Assembly: GCF_040958095.1 (NCBI RefSeq)
Contig: NC_091208.1
Location: 1,940,085 to 2,004,084 of the forward strand
Source: Procambarus clarkii
Taxonomy: Eukaryota > Arthropoda > Malacostraca > Decapoda > Cambaridae
Reading direction: 5' to 3'
Length of the DNA: 64,000 bases
Shown here piece after piece: positions 20,283 through 31,701 of this stretch. Positions within the stretch are counted from its first letter, which is position 1, and the number at the start of each line of letters is the position of its first letter. The position numbers and the translations under genes are program-made. Below the pieces are notes generated by a model, which saw only the letters and a program-made list of their open reading frames with translations, was not told the DNA's origin and did not search any database.

Positions 20283-23165
20283 TACCCCCCCCCCCAAAAA
20301 AAGTCCTTTTTATCATCCTTCTTTTCGTCTAGCATTATTACATCCTCTTCTATTTCCTTTTCATCCTCCTTCTTTTCTTCTAGCACTATTGAACTAGTGT
20401 CATTTATTGGTCTAATATCCTCATTCTTTTCCTTCAACTGATGAAATGGTGTCATTTATTGGATTAATATCAACTTCCTCTTCCAATTGCTTTCCATCTG
20501 TTCCTCTACTATTCATGAACTGTTTTCCTCTTTGATTCTTTTTCAGAGTCAATATTTCATTTTTTCGTCTGTCTTGGGTATTTAATTTTGATCATTGTTT
20601 GGCATCTTTTTGTTTTGTCCCCGATTCTGTTGTTTTATATGTTTTTGATGTTTTTGTTGTTTCCTGTGATGAAACTTTCTGAGAGGAAATTGTTTTTAAA
20701 ATGATTTCATCGCCGATTACATTTAAATACTTCTTTATTATTTGTGTTTCAATAAACCATTTCTTTTCTTGTTCAATATCATCACTGTTCAATAATGTAA
20801 GTAATTTTAAATTGTTATCCTTGTTATCAATAGACACTATTTGGTTTTTGTAAATTTCATTGTCGTTAATGTTAATTTTTTCTCCAATCAGTGTTAAACC
20901 CTTAATATTATATATAATGGGAAAAACAGAAGGGGTTTTAATAGCTTTCTTTATATTTTGGGAGTTTAATAAAGCTGTTTTCATAGTATCGATGTCATAT
21001 AGGTTTTGTGAAAAATATAGGTTTAATTGAATAGAAGGCATAAGAATTTTATCGTTTATTACCGTAACAAGATTTTTATAGAACTGGGCGCAGAATATAA
21101 ATTTAGAAATATGATTCGAAAGAGAATAGAATAATTGTTTCATTTCATTTTTGGCAACACTATTCCTACAAAATATTTCTTTTACTTTAATCTGATCGAA
21201 TGCTAATAACAAATACTTTTTTCGGCACTTCTCTGATAGGTAAGCATCGAGTTCATTAATAATAGTTCTGATAATAGAAGTGAACTTTTCTACTAGAGTT
21301 TCATCATAGTCTGAAGAAACGTCAATTGTATTAATCATCGACAAATGTATTTTCGATTCTTTTAATTCAGAAGTCATGACTAACATTTTAGAATTCATTT
21401 CTTTATTTGTTTGTTTTAATATCGAATTTTCTCATTCCTGCATTTGTTGAATGGCTAATATTTTAGAAGTATCACCATATGATTTGCGAATCACTTGCAA
21501 GATAATTACATAAAAGTGTTTTATATTTCGTATGCTAAAATCTTTTTTAAGTTCGTTCTGATAAATTGTATATATAATTGTAATAAAAGTATATACCTTT
21601 ATAACTTCATAATTTGTTTCTTTTGTATATTTGTATAAATCCGCAAGTGGTTCTATTATCTTTTCTTTAACTAAATCCATAGATGCAAGTTCATCTACTA
21701 ACATTTTAGCCAAATAATTTGGTTCTTGTAACTGACGCTTTAAAACAACATTTAAATCAACATAAGGCATTAATTCTTTTTTGTGTTTTTCTACTATTTC
21801 ATCAGTAATATTATTTTTGAAACTATTTAGTATATGATTAAATAACCCTCTTTCTTCCTCGTTAGTAAATAATATATTTGCTATATTTTCCAGTTGTAGA
21901 TCATTATTATTATAATTACTATTGTTAATAATGTCATTTAACTTAGCCATTTTATTTGTGTGTTCTTGTTGAATATAATTCTTGTGTTCTGTATTAAAAT
22001 GATCAATAATCTTTATTATTATTTCTTCAATTAGTTTATTTGTTTCACTTGAATAACTATTATTTATAAACAATATATTTGAAAAACATTCAGTTATATC
22101 ATCATTTGATAATATAGATTTTTTTTTTAAATTATTAAATAATGTATTATTAAAATTATTTATTGTGTTTATATTCGCCAATAATTCCTTATATTTATTT
22201 AGCATTTGGTCCTGAAGTTGTTTATAAGTTTCTTCTTCTTCTTGATGTTTCTCAAGTTCTTTTGTTTTGAGTGATAATAACTCCTCATATTGCCGTTGAT
22301 GGGCTTGTTTTTGTTCCTCAAGTTGTTTCATATAGGTTTTTTCTAGTTCATGTTTTTCATAGTTACATTTCTCAAGTTCATTTTTGTAAGTTTCTTCTAG
22401 TTGATGTTTTTCAATTAATATGTCTATAACTTTGAGTTAATTCTTCATTTATTCTATTTATTTCTTGTTTTTGTTCAGATAATTGTGTGGTACATAGTTG
22501 TAGGTTTTTATTGAGTTCAACGTTTTTAGATTTTATTTCAGTATTATTTGAATTAGTTAGAATATTTTACTGTTTAATTTGATTATCTAATTTTGTTATT
22601 TGTTTGTCTTTTTCAGTTAGTTGTTTATCTTTTTCTATATTTCTATTATCTAATTCTTTTATTTGTTTGTCTTTTTCCTCAATTTTATCTTCACATTCAT
22701 TAAATTGATCTAAATTAAATATTTGGGTTTTCAATACTTCTTCATATTTATTGTTTTCAATTTCTAAATTGTTTATTATATTTTTTTTTTCTATTTCAGT
22801 TGTAAACTTATCAACTTGTTTATTTAAATCGAGTATTTCGCGTTCTTTTTCTGCTATCGCAGTCTCTAGGAAAAATTTTTCCATATTACACTCATCATAT
22901 TGTTTATTTAATAAAGCTATGGTTTTCTTTTGTTGATATTGCCTTTATTAGGAGGATATGTTTTAGTTATTAATTTTATGTATCGATCAGATAGATCAAA
23001 TAAATGAAACAATTTATTTAGTAATATGATTGTTCTTGTTTCATCATCATCTTTAGCAGTAACATTGTTTAAATAAGTTTTTATATTTATACGTTCTCTT
23101 AAACCTGAGGTCCCATCCTCAGGGAAATGTACCATACTCAAGATTGTTTTAACAATTTCACTCAT
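20283..23165 (-). pseudogene. Coiled-coil protein P2, decayed paralogue of P1
   Basis: Begins MSEIVK at 23165 like P1 and shares GLRERI, LLNKLFHLF and SDRYIKLIT. The frame breaks near 22920 and in the stretch 22330-22570, with stops at 22565 and near 22437, and again between 21432 and 21398. It then runs 268 codons to an in-frame TGA at 20592, after which the same frame stays open to about 20433, then shifts into an acidic repeat (INPIND.., EEKKEDEKE) ending near 20283. The central part is coiled coil (KQLEEQKQAHQRQYEELL). The C-terminal third is globular, with alternating hydrophobics. At least four breaks argue for a dead or dying copy, although sequence error cannot be excluded. It gives the best view of the likely full-length architecture of P1. 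Confidence 0.65.
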
Positions 23166-23341
23166 TTTTTATGGGGTGAGAAGAAAATACCTATTTTGAA
23201 GTCCAATGTTAACTTTATCTTATTGAAATGAAATGAAACAGTCCATCAACCAATACACATTATTTTGAATAGGACATTCAATGTTGATTTTTCAGCATTC
23301 AAAATAATTATTTCTTGCATTGAATACACGATACCATAATT

Positions 23342-24383
23342 TTACATTCTCTCGAATATTACGTTTCTGGACTCATAATCGGAAACCATATCAGGGAGGA
23401 GTCCTGATCTTCCTCCTGTTTCTTGTTCTTCTTCCGAGATTTCCACATAGATATTAAATTTAATGCTAGCAAAGGTTTCTGAGGAATTAATGTTCTTAGC
23501 CACCATTTTACATTCCACCTCATTATTACCATCTTGAAGTTCAAGTTTCATTACCACAAATGGTGGTAATGAATTTTCTTTAATTGGAAAATCATACTTA
23601 GAGAATCCCTGAATAAATATATCTTGACTTGCCGCATGCGTACATGATATCCACAATCTGTCCATGTCGATTTTTTTTCTTTTATTATGTGATTTGGTCC
23701 GTACTGCATTTATATGGTTTTGTAATTTAACATCTTGTATTTCACTTTGATCTGTATAAACATTAGGTTTCAAATCATTAATATTCCAAGGAAATATTAA
23801 AATAATTGGATTTTTGGTATAATATCCCTTGTCGTAACTAGAATTTTGCCATACATAATTTGCGTTATTTGAGACAATATTATTATCTAAATATCTTTGG
23901 ATTTTATTGTAATTTAAAAGGAAGCTATTAAAAGGCTTAATGATTGTATTCTCACTTTCGATTCTATTCTTAGGATTATACGAAATTGGTGGTTTAGGAA
24001 TAATTACGAGACCTTTATAGGTATTTATATCTCTGATAAACGGGGGAGAATAATGATTCCAACTTTGAGACGATTATATTAGATTCTTCAGAGGACTCTG
24101 TTGTTGTTGTTGTTGTTGTTGAACTGATGGTGGATGGTAATGTTGTTTCTTGAAGTACTTCAGAGGACGTTGTTGTTGTTGTTGTTGTTGTTGGACTGAT
24201 GGTGGTTTGTAATGTTTCAGAGAATTTTGTTGTTGTTGGACTGATGGTGGATTGTAATGTTGTTTCATGAATCGGATCATGTCTGATAGCCTTACTGACA
24301 TTGATACGTTTTCCGCGTAAATAAATAATTATTATAACGACTATAATTAGGATTATAGCAACTAAAATTCGTATTAACCCCAT
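23342..24383 (-). CDS. Type II-like membrane protein with Thr-rich stalk, candidate envelope protein
   Basis: ATG at 24383 (MGLIRILVAI). Residues ~3-23 form one hydrophobic helix with no charge, followed by Arg/Lys and then two or three repeats of TTxxSTISPTTTT(T)n (about residues 40-100), a mucin-like stalk. After one frame change near 24030 (where the first frame ends at 24015) the coding continues to 23342. It gives a domain of ~240 residues with a beta-strand pattern (FVVMKLELQDG, FASIKFNIYVEIS). An N-terminal anchor plus a beta-rich ectodomain is the layout of nimavirus major envelope proteins, but I see no sequence-level match. The frame break may be an error or decay. Confidence 0.5.
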
Positions 24384-24661
24384 TACTACTTTTTTCTTTT
24401 TTTCCTATTGTTTTTTAGTTATAATAAATTCATAAAATTTTTTATTTTAACAGAATATCAAACATATGCTGGTTTGAACCCAAAAAAGCATTGATTAACA
24501 GGTTATACTTATAATTTTTGAACAATAAGTTTTACAATTAGACCACCAGGTATTGTTATTATAAACAACGCTATGAACAATAAACTAAACTATATCATCT
24601 GATAATATTAAACTATACTTGTATACATTTGTTTCTTTAAAAAAATAGAAGTTTAATAATA

Positions 24662-25729
24662 ATGGAAAATTGTTTTTATTAGCTTTTAATTATATACAAA
24701 CTTTTTCTGAATCGAATGGATATGTCCATAAACGACATATCCTATACGAAGCCTCTGCTTCAGTAGTAAATATGGCTAATGGTTATTGTTATGTAGATAA
24801 ATCGGTCTTTCATTTCCCCTTCAAATGCATTGATAGGTATCTAGATATAAATACAAAAACGAACAAAGATGAAATAACAGATGAAGAATTAAACCAAAAT
24901 CAAGAAGAATTAAATAACTTAAGCGAATGTCTAGAAACTCTGGTGTCAGAATATGATATAAAATATGTCTGGGTCTATGGAAATAATCAAATCTTATTCC
25001 AATTACCTGTTTTACAAAATCTGGCAGTCTTCGATATCCGAAATAAGAACATCCACACATTTGGAGACAAAATAACAATAAATAAATCTTTTAATGAATC
25101 TCGAAATGTATTATACCGTCTGGGTAATATTTGTACATTTCCACCAGTTTTACATAGTATTACAAATCTTTGTCATTTACTCGCCCAAAATTTGATTAAT
25201 GGATACCCGGATTCCACAAAGAGTATTACCATCTATACCAAAAATAAAAACAGCAATAATGATCAACAGTGTAATTTTCATTTAGAAGGTGAGAGTAGTT
25301 CAACTTGTGCTTGTCTGTTGAATGAAATAAACCTGCCTTACTCTTATGTTCATATCGGCTAGTCAAGAGCTATATACGACAGAATATAAAGATTACATTA
25401 ATAGTAATCATAGGGATAAGGAACGAATGTGCCAATATATGGCTGAACGTGAAGTCAAATACAAACTGCAAGCGCTGTTGCTCAGTATGGTTTGGCCCGA
25501 GAAAATACATTGGCAATGTAGGAGAAACATAAATGGAATGGATGTAGGCGTAACAATTCTAAACTCTCTTGTTAAAAATAAATATAACTGGATTCAATGG
25601 GAGGTTAGGAATTTTAACAAACACATAATGAAGCAAAGAAGGGTGAATCATCAAGATTCATATATCATAGCAAATATTCTGATCTTTTTAGGGTATGAAG
25701 AAACACATAATATATGTAAACTACCATAA
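24662..25729 (+). pseudogene. Family C gene, copy 1 (two frame breaks)
   Basis: Paralogue of the minus-strand gene at 31702-32774 (shared LLAFNYIQ, HILYEAS, VVNM.NG, CACLLNE, SASQ.LY.TEYK). The ATG at 24662 is followed by a one-base frame change in a T-run, and a second break occurs near 25346-25362. The proteins are ~350 residues, Cys-containing and without a recognised domain. The C-terminal ~85 residues (WPEKIHWQCRRN, GVTILN) form a separate conserved block. Nothing identifies a function. The pair flanks the 26-31 kb section in opposite orientation. Confidence 0.55.
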
Positions 25730-26101
25730 CAACAATCCTGAAACATTTCATGCTAAAGAAGATAATAAAACTAAATTATTTTCAAATGCATGACTTAGGA
25801 AAGAACCTGGGACATTGTTTAGCTTAACAATATGAAAGATGCAAGAAAAAGGATTTTTTTTTTCAATGGTCACAAAGGGTTGACATGTTTCATTCCATAT
25901 TAATTCCACTGTAATTTTCATTAAATAAAAGTGTGCATGTCTTTATTTTTTTAAATTTTGCCTTGGTAATTATTATTCAGTGTAGGTTATCGAAAGGGCA
26001 GGACTGTATGGGACATATGTTGTTTTCGTTGTGTTTGTGAATTGCCTAGATAAACTAGATAGTAATAAGTACCACATAAAAGTCCCGGTTCTGACTAATA
26101 G
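25730..26101. other. Remnant 3' end of a family D gene
   Basis: No open frame. 25906-25940 (TTCCACTGTAATTTTC, TTAAATAAAAGTG) matches the complement of the sequence just downstream of the family D genes at 8130 and 17105, with its AATAAA. It therefore looks like the tail of a lost family D copy, in the same orientation as the one that follows at 26242. Confidence 0.45.
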
Positions 26102-26190
26102 CTGGTTGCCGGAAGCACTGTGTTAGCTGAGCCACATATATAAATATCCGTGGCCACTCTCACTACATCCACTAACGGACGGCCATCCAG
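26102..26190 (+). promoter_or_regulatory. Shared promoter cassette, family D paralogue
   Basis: CTGGTTGCCGGAAG, TGTTAGCTGAGCC, ATATATAAATATCC (TATA at about 26135-26146), CCACTCTCAC, TACATCCACTAACGG. The last block differs from the 17828 copy at the first ATG position (AACG), so translation must begin further on. Confidence 0.7.
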
Positions 26191-26241
26191 CCAGCCCACC
26201 ACACACGCTTTGCTGCCCTTCCAAGAAAAAGTTGTACGAAG

Positions 26242-26490
26242 ATGCTTTCCCAGATTAACCCTAGGCAGAGACAAGCTGAGTTGATTAAAAACTTGAAAAG
26301 AATGGAAACACACTTGAAGAAGAAAAAGAAAGAGTTGATTTACCTCAAGAACGAGAATAAGATGTTAACACAGAAGAAAGATGTTATCTACCAGAAGTTT
26401 CCACCAACCAACAAGAGAGTGAACTCGAAAATAGAACATATAAGGGGGGAAGAAAAAGAAAGAGTTGATTTACCTCAAGAACGAGAATAA
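26242..26490 (+). CDS. Family D paralogue, short coiled-coil protein (82 aa)
   Basis: ATG at 26242 (MLSQINPRQRQ) aligns with the LSPQMNPR region of the 17369-17827 protein, and the preceding leader (CTTCCAAGAAAAAGTTG) also matches. The protein is Lys-rich and helical (LKKKKKELIYLKNENKML). It overlaps a tandem repeat of ~130 bp (about 26318-26680, three units beginning GAAGAAAAAGAAAGAGTT), and the frame closes inside the second unit. The ancestral ATG is lost (see the promoter), so this may be a decaying copy. An AATAAA follows at ~26700. Confidence 0.5.
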   Translation: MLSQINPRQRQAELIKNLKRMETHLKKKKKELIYLKNENKMLTQKKDVIYQKFPPTNKRVNSKIEHIRGEEKERVDLPQERE

Positions 26491-26680
26491 GATGTTAACA
26501 CAGAAGAATGTTGTTATCTACCAGAAGTTTCCACCAACCAACAAGAGAGTGAACTAGAAAATAGAATATATAAGGGGGGAAGAAAAAGAAAGAGTTGCTT
26601 TACCTCAAGAACGAGCGTAAGATGTTAACACAGAAGATTCCACCAACCAACAAGAGAGTGAACTAGAAAATAGAATATCC
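26318..26680 (+). repeat. ~130-bp tandem repeat, three units
   Basis: Units start at about 26318, 26450 and 26578 with GAAGAAAAAGAAAGAGTTG and contain GAACGAG(A)ATAAGATGTTAAC, then CCACCAACCAACAAGAGAGTG. The third unit is shorter. Confidence 0.8.
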
Positions 26681-26738
26681 ACTATTATTAAAGTGTTTAT
26701 AATAAATAAACATTGTTTATTTGAATGCCTTAATGTTT

Positions 26739-26741
26739 GTT

Positions 26742-26809
<68 letters not shown>
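26739..26809. repeat. (TG)n microsatellite
   Basis: About 35 TG dinucleotides, mostly uninterrupted. The cysteine/valine-rich open frame across it is an artefact of the repeat. Confidence 0.95.
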
Positions 26810-26810
<1 letters not shown>

Positions 26811-27192
26811 CAGATTTAACCTTGTTTGTGTTAATATGCTATAAAGTTTGTGTGAAGAGGCTCTGGGAAAATGAAGGAAATCAACCATTCCAATAAATAT
26901 ATTTTTCTAACTACATACATAAATACAATAATTATATTATATAAAAAAAAACAGTACCACCCAATTTAATATCATAAAATTGTGTAGTGTGAGTACAATA
27001 GGGCATGAATGCTAGATACTACTACTAACGTTAAATAAGGCATGAGCCAAGTTTAATTAATAAAGCTTAGGTAGGGGAAAATCAACAGGGGTGGTCACGG
27101 CATATGGCACTTGGGTGGCCACAGCAATAATAACAATTGAGTTGGCCCACCCACATCGGGTGGCCCTGGATGAATTATTAAATAATTAATCA
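26810..27192. other. Intergenic downstream of the vWA gene
   Basis: AT-rich with an A-run at about 26943-26950. It probably includes the 3' UTR of the vWA gene, which reads leftward and stops at 27193. No gene seen. Confidence 0.5.
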
Positions 27193-30100
27193 TCAGTAGG
27201 GGGCCATTTCTCGATATATATTTTGTAAAAATGTAAGGTCCTCAATGAAAGCATTGTCTAATTGAGACTTACTAATAGACTCTTGGTACAAGATAGCATC
27301 TGGTATGTCTTCATGCCTGCAAAAATAGGCTGCCGAGTGCAAATAATGAGGATAATTTGAAGAATAATGACGTGCTAAATATAAGTGTTGATTATACCTT
27401 TTACTGGGTATCAGGTAAAAAGGACAATTTCGACATTGACAAGCATTACCCAACAGCCCTACATTTGGTCGGTATTTCTTATATACTTCTTCAAAAGTAT
27501 CATTTGTTACCTGAACTCCTCGTCCAGAAGCCTCTATTAGGATTTGTGACCTTGTCATGGGGAGCACAATTTCTCTGTGTGTTGATAAATATTCCTGCAA
27601 CCACAATCCTTTTTATGTTGAACAATTATATTTTCAAACTCCTTGTAAATATTGAGACAATTCTCCTGGTGAATCCGCTGAGTCACTAAAGCTTGGACGT
27701 TATCACTAACATTTGAAGTTAGCCGTTCACGAGAGTCTCTATACTGTAGGGCATGTGCAGTATAAATAAACACGTTGTGTTCATTAAACATATTGTCAAT
27801 AACCTCTTCCTTTAGACCAACTTCTTTAGCAAAATTTCGCAATGAAAACCAAGATATATCTCCAGCCAGAAAAACATCCCGTAGCTTCTCTACCTTCTTC
27901 ATATCCACAGCTATGGGGATCTGTTCAATTAACTTTTCCTTAATATTTTGCATGTCCTCGTCTTTAAAATGTTTTCTGGCTGTCTTCTCAACCTCTTCTA
28001 AGGTATAAAAATCCTTAAGGGTTAGGTTTTCTGAGGTCGCAATGTAGTTCATCACCCATTCTTCTTTAAGCTTTTCATCAACAAGTGTTTTGGCAAAGAA
28101 ATCAGTGAAGGGTGTGGAATTCTTTTCCTGTTTCTTATATTTAGAAAGGCAACGACCAATGTATTCTAAGAGAATCATTCTCACAACTTTGATAACAACT
28201 TTATCTTCTAGAGGAGTTTCATCACTTCGTTGATGTAAGTAAAGTATAAACATAGGTTTAATTAGTGACTCACATTTTATGGGTTTTTCCCCCAAATTTC
28301 TTTCAAAACTCTCTGTCATGAGTGCTTGGGCCGTGTCATTGATAAGCACTTGCCAATATTTCTTAAAACTTGGTCGGTGGAGATACCCGAATGTTGCTGT
28401 TGCTTCTATGTGTGCAATACGCAATCGCACAAACTCGGGCCTAGGCTGAGTTGGGTTTTCAAACAGAATCCTCATCCAGGTCACTCCTAAAGCTGCCATG
28501 TGAATGTCAAAATCAATAATGTGTGGATTTTTTGTGATTGCATAAGTCGCACACATCGCATAGAGTCTTCTACTCATTAATGGGGCCATAAATTGGAAAG
28601 CATCTTGAGAAAAGATCGGGATTATGGCATTAAAGCTATTATCAGATACCAACTCCACTACTTTGCTCTTTTCTATGGCAACCTGGCTCATGATAGTATA
28701 TGACCATTTCAGTATACTTCTAACACTATATGACCATGGATTGATTGTTACAGAGTCACTATGTGGAGCATACACGGGAATGCCAGAGATCGTAAACAGT
28801 TTTAAAAACTCATATTTATTATTACTATTCAACATTGTGGGGAAATCTCGATCTTGCAAGTCAGATATAGTGGAGGTCATTGTTACTTGACAATAATCAT
28901 CTGGATCATTTTTAATGCGCATTATCAACTTTTTTTGTTCATCATAAATCTCCATGAACATTTTACAATTATTTCTATAATCTTCATCTGAATGACCTTT
29001 CATCTGAAGACAGTTAGTTTCATATTTTCCACCTCTTACTGTTGTACTCAGAATAGTTTCAGCCAGATCTATTTCATTTTGGAATTTTTCAGTGGTTAAT
29101 ATTACTCTTATTTTTATTAAGCAAGGATCTTAACTCTAATTCATATTTTTGAAATTCTTTTTGTTCTAACCGATCTCGAATAGATCTACTACTGAGTTTC
29201 TCACTAGCTTGAATTGATTTAAAAATTCTTTCCATTACGAGGTAATACATCTGAAGGAACTGATTCTTTCTTATTATTAATTTGAATAATAACAGAATTC
29301 CATTGTCGAAATACTTCATTCAACTCAAATAATGATATACGACGAAACTGGGGTGAAATGTGACATCCATTATTACCATATATTAATCTAAGTTGTTTCA
29401 CTTGTTCTTGTTCACAGGGAAAATATACCCACTCATTCAGGTAGAATTTGTCCTTGGCTATACCCCCTGGCAGTAAGAAACCTTTCACTGACAACTTCAG
29501 GATCGGTGAAATTCCATCAGATATGTATCCACCAATTTTCTTCATCTCTTCCTCTAATTCATCTGACGTTTTCGCCCAGAAAAGTGAAGGCATATTGGTA
29601 CTACCATTGTGCAAACGCGACCTTATATCCAGACTATACTGAACGGGAAAGTCACATCCCACACCTTAACACAAAAACCTCACAAATCTTATTCTCAACC
29701 TCATTCATTTTGTCAATAACATGACTTGGCTCAATAAATGTTGTATTATGATGGCCGTCAGTAATAAGAAACACTTTGATATACCTCTCCTTACATTGGT
29801 AAACTTCATGTACAATAGTTTGTAGGGCACCAGTCAAATCTGTACGACCATTAGCAAAATCACTATTTATTAGGTTTGTTTCTGATCGTTTTAATTCAAC
29901 TTTACTGCCAAACACGAACAGATTCATTCTCCCTACCAAATGAGGTGCCACATATTCGTTCCACCCTGTCATTACACCATTCCAGTAAATGAACATGGAT
30001 CCTGACACATCTGCCATGAGAATATTGTAGGTACTTGCTTGATGAGACACATTATTCTTTGGATCCGCTCCCGTTAATAATAAATCTGGTACTTTAGATG

Positions 30101-30462
30101 GCATCTGGAACACTATGTGAGTCTTCTCTTCACCTTCGACATTCTTCTCTTTAATAATACAGAGTTCCATTTCCAATATCCCAAGATCATTCGTCTCTTG
30201 TTCATCATCTTCCTCTATTATAACCATTTCAGGCGGGAGGGGGGACAACATTAACTGCTGTGTAGATTGTTCTAAAATAAAAATAAAAAAAAACAAACAT
30301 AAACATATATTAAAATAAGAAAAAAAAGGTATATTGTAAAAAATGTATATAAACATCTATATATTCGTATTATTACCTACCATCCATTGTTTCCTCTTCT
30401 AAAAAGGGACTTGGACTTCTAGATTTGGCGTTCGTTTCAGCTTTCTCCAAGTAATTTCTCAT
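27193..30462 (-). CDS. von Willebrand A domain protein, ~1050 aa, two exons, frame-broken
   Basis: Exon 1 30462..30381 (MRNYLEKAE..) ends at donor GATG|GTAGGT. A 109 bp intron follows, with acceptor TTATTTTAG at 30272, and exon 2 is 30271..27193. The vWA domain spans about residues 90-220, with a full MIDAS: DVSGS, then the Thr of GRTDLTGAL, then the Asp of LITDGHHN. These residues bind Mg2+ in protein-binding vWA domains. The ~800-residue C-terminal part is helical (from MKGHSDEDY to the end), with a Cys cluster (CQCRNC), and is not recognised. Four frame changes (near 29655, 29250, 29098 and 27600) cut exon 2 into five overlapping frames. Splice sites and promoter are intact. The overall fold reminds me of vWA proteins fused to all-helical repeats, but I can name no homologue. 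Confidence 0.6.
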
Positions 30463-30517
30463 TATGTCAGTTTGTCTTTAAGGAGAGGATGCAGAGGGCA
30501 TCCTGACTGCTAATAAA

Positions 30518-30553
30518 CTGAAGGCTCAGATGATATTCAACTCCTTTTATATA
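30518..30553 (-). promoter_or_regulatory. Promoter of the vWA gene
   Basis: TATATAAAAGG (30543-30553) and TTCAGTTTA ~32 bp downstream, then ~57 bp of leader before ATG 30462. Same TATA plus TCAGT design as the IAP promoter. Confidence 0.65.
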
Positions 30554-30687
30554 ATCATACAACATGCACTTCACTTCTGTTTCATTGTCACTGATGTATC
30601 CAAGATGGACTGTATAGTAGGATAATGTATTGTAAGATTTTTCTAAGGTACCTGATGTTTGAACACATACGATGTTTAAATATTTTT

Positions 30688-31692
30688 TTATGAAGAAGGT
30701 TTGAATCTTTTTCTTATTGGATTATCATCATTGTCTTCAACATTTTCCATTAATTCTTCATCATGTTCTTTTAAATTAAAGAATTGATTGGCATCGTATT
30801 CTGCCTGAACCTTACCCCGATTATTAATAAATTCTATTATACCACACATAATTAAACTTATTCCAGTTTGAACCAAGGCATGTATTATTATTGTACTAGA
30901 AGAAGTTGGTTGATAGTGTTTCATATCTTTCATGTCTAATGAAAGAAGCATTAATAATTTGTCAACATGTTCATTCTTGTTATTTTCAATGCGTTGTAAA
31001 CTAATTAAAATCTGCTTAAAAATCAGGTTTATTGACGATAAATACTGAGGATATTTCTGGAGAGCAATGTCTTTAATTTGTTCAGAAACATTTTTAAATA
31101 ATTGAAAGAAGTCTTTAACATAAGAGTGATTTGATAATATATTTTGTACCAAAGTTATCATATTTATAATATTTCTCAATTCTTCATCGTCCATATCCTC
31201 TAGATTTTGATTACCAAATTCATAAATAAATTTAGACATTTCATCATCATTGTTTTTAGGAGAACATTTTTGTTGAATGTATATTTTCAATAGATATCGT
31301 CGTAATTCTTTATTATTCTTTTTCACTTTATAATCAAATACATGACTATATAAACTACCTCTATCTTTTTTTGGGAAATGTGGTCTAGGAGATGGCAAAT
31401 CTGTTAGTTCTGGTTGTTTTTGTTGTTCTAGTTTTGATTCTGATTCCATTTTAGGTTTAGGTCTTGGTTCAAGTTCAAGTATGGGTTCAGGTTCAAGTAT
31501 GGGTTCGGGTTCAAGTATGGGTTCGGGTTCAAGTATGGGTTCAGGTTCAAGTATGGGTTCGGGTTCGGGTTCGGGTTGTAAAGAAATTTGTGAAAATAAA
31601 GGTAATGACGATATTGAATCTGAAGATAGTATTCTTGAGTAATCATCAGATGATGTAGGTAAATATAAATTACTATTAATAATAGATTCCAT
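30688..31692 (-). CDS. 334-aa protein with Glu-Pro repeats and helical C-terminal half
   Basis: Uninterrupted ATG (31692, MESIINSN) to stop (30688). Residues ~38-78 consist of about six EPEPIL units encoded by an 18-bp repeat (31464-31580). Residues ~130-260 are predicted helical. Residues ~275-295 (IIIHALVQTGISLIMCGIIEF) are hydrophobic enough for one membrane segment. The tail is acidic, then basic (RKRFKPSS), a possible nuclear signal. Not recognised. It is one of the few long intact frames here, which favours a functional or recently functional gene. Confidence 0.7.
   Translation of the reverse strand: MESIINSNLYLPTSSDDYSRILSSDSISSLPLFSQISLQPEPEPEPILEPEPILEPEPILEPEPILEPEPILELEPRPKPKMESESKLEQQKQPELTDLPSPRPHFPKKDRGSLYSHVFDYKVKKNNKELRRYLLKIYIQQKCSPKNNDDEMSKFIYEFGNQNLEDMDDEELRNIINMITLVQNILSNHSYVKDFFQLFKNVSEQIKDIALQKYPQYLSSINLIFKQILISLQRIENNKNEHVDKLLMLLSLDMKDMKHYQPTSSSTIIIHALVQTGISLIMCGIIEFINNRGKVQAEYDANQFFNLKEHDEELMENVEDNDDNPIRKRFKPSS
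31464..31580 (-). repeat. 18-bp coding repeat (EPEPIL)
   Basis: GGTTCAAGTATGGGTTCG and close variants repeat in phase with codons inside the preceding gene. Copy number is about six. The plus-strand Val/Gln frame across it is a shadow. Confidence 0.85.
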
Positions 31693-31701
31693 TTTTATTT
31701 A

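Noticed and set aside
26693..26896. Cys/Val-rich open frame
   Set aside because: Produced by the (TG)n microsatellite.
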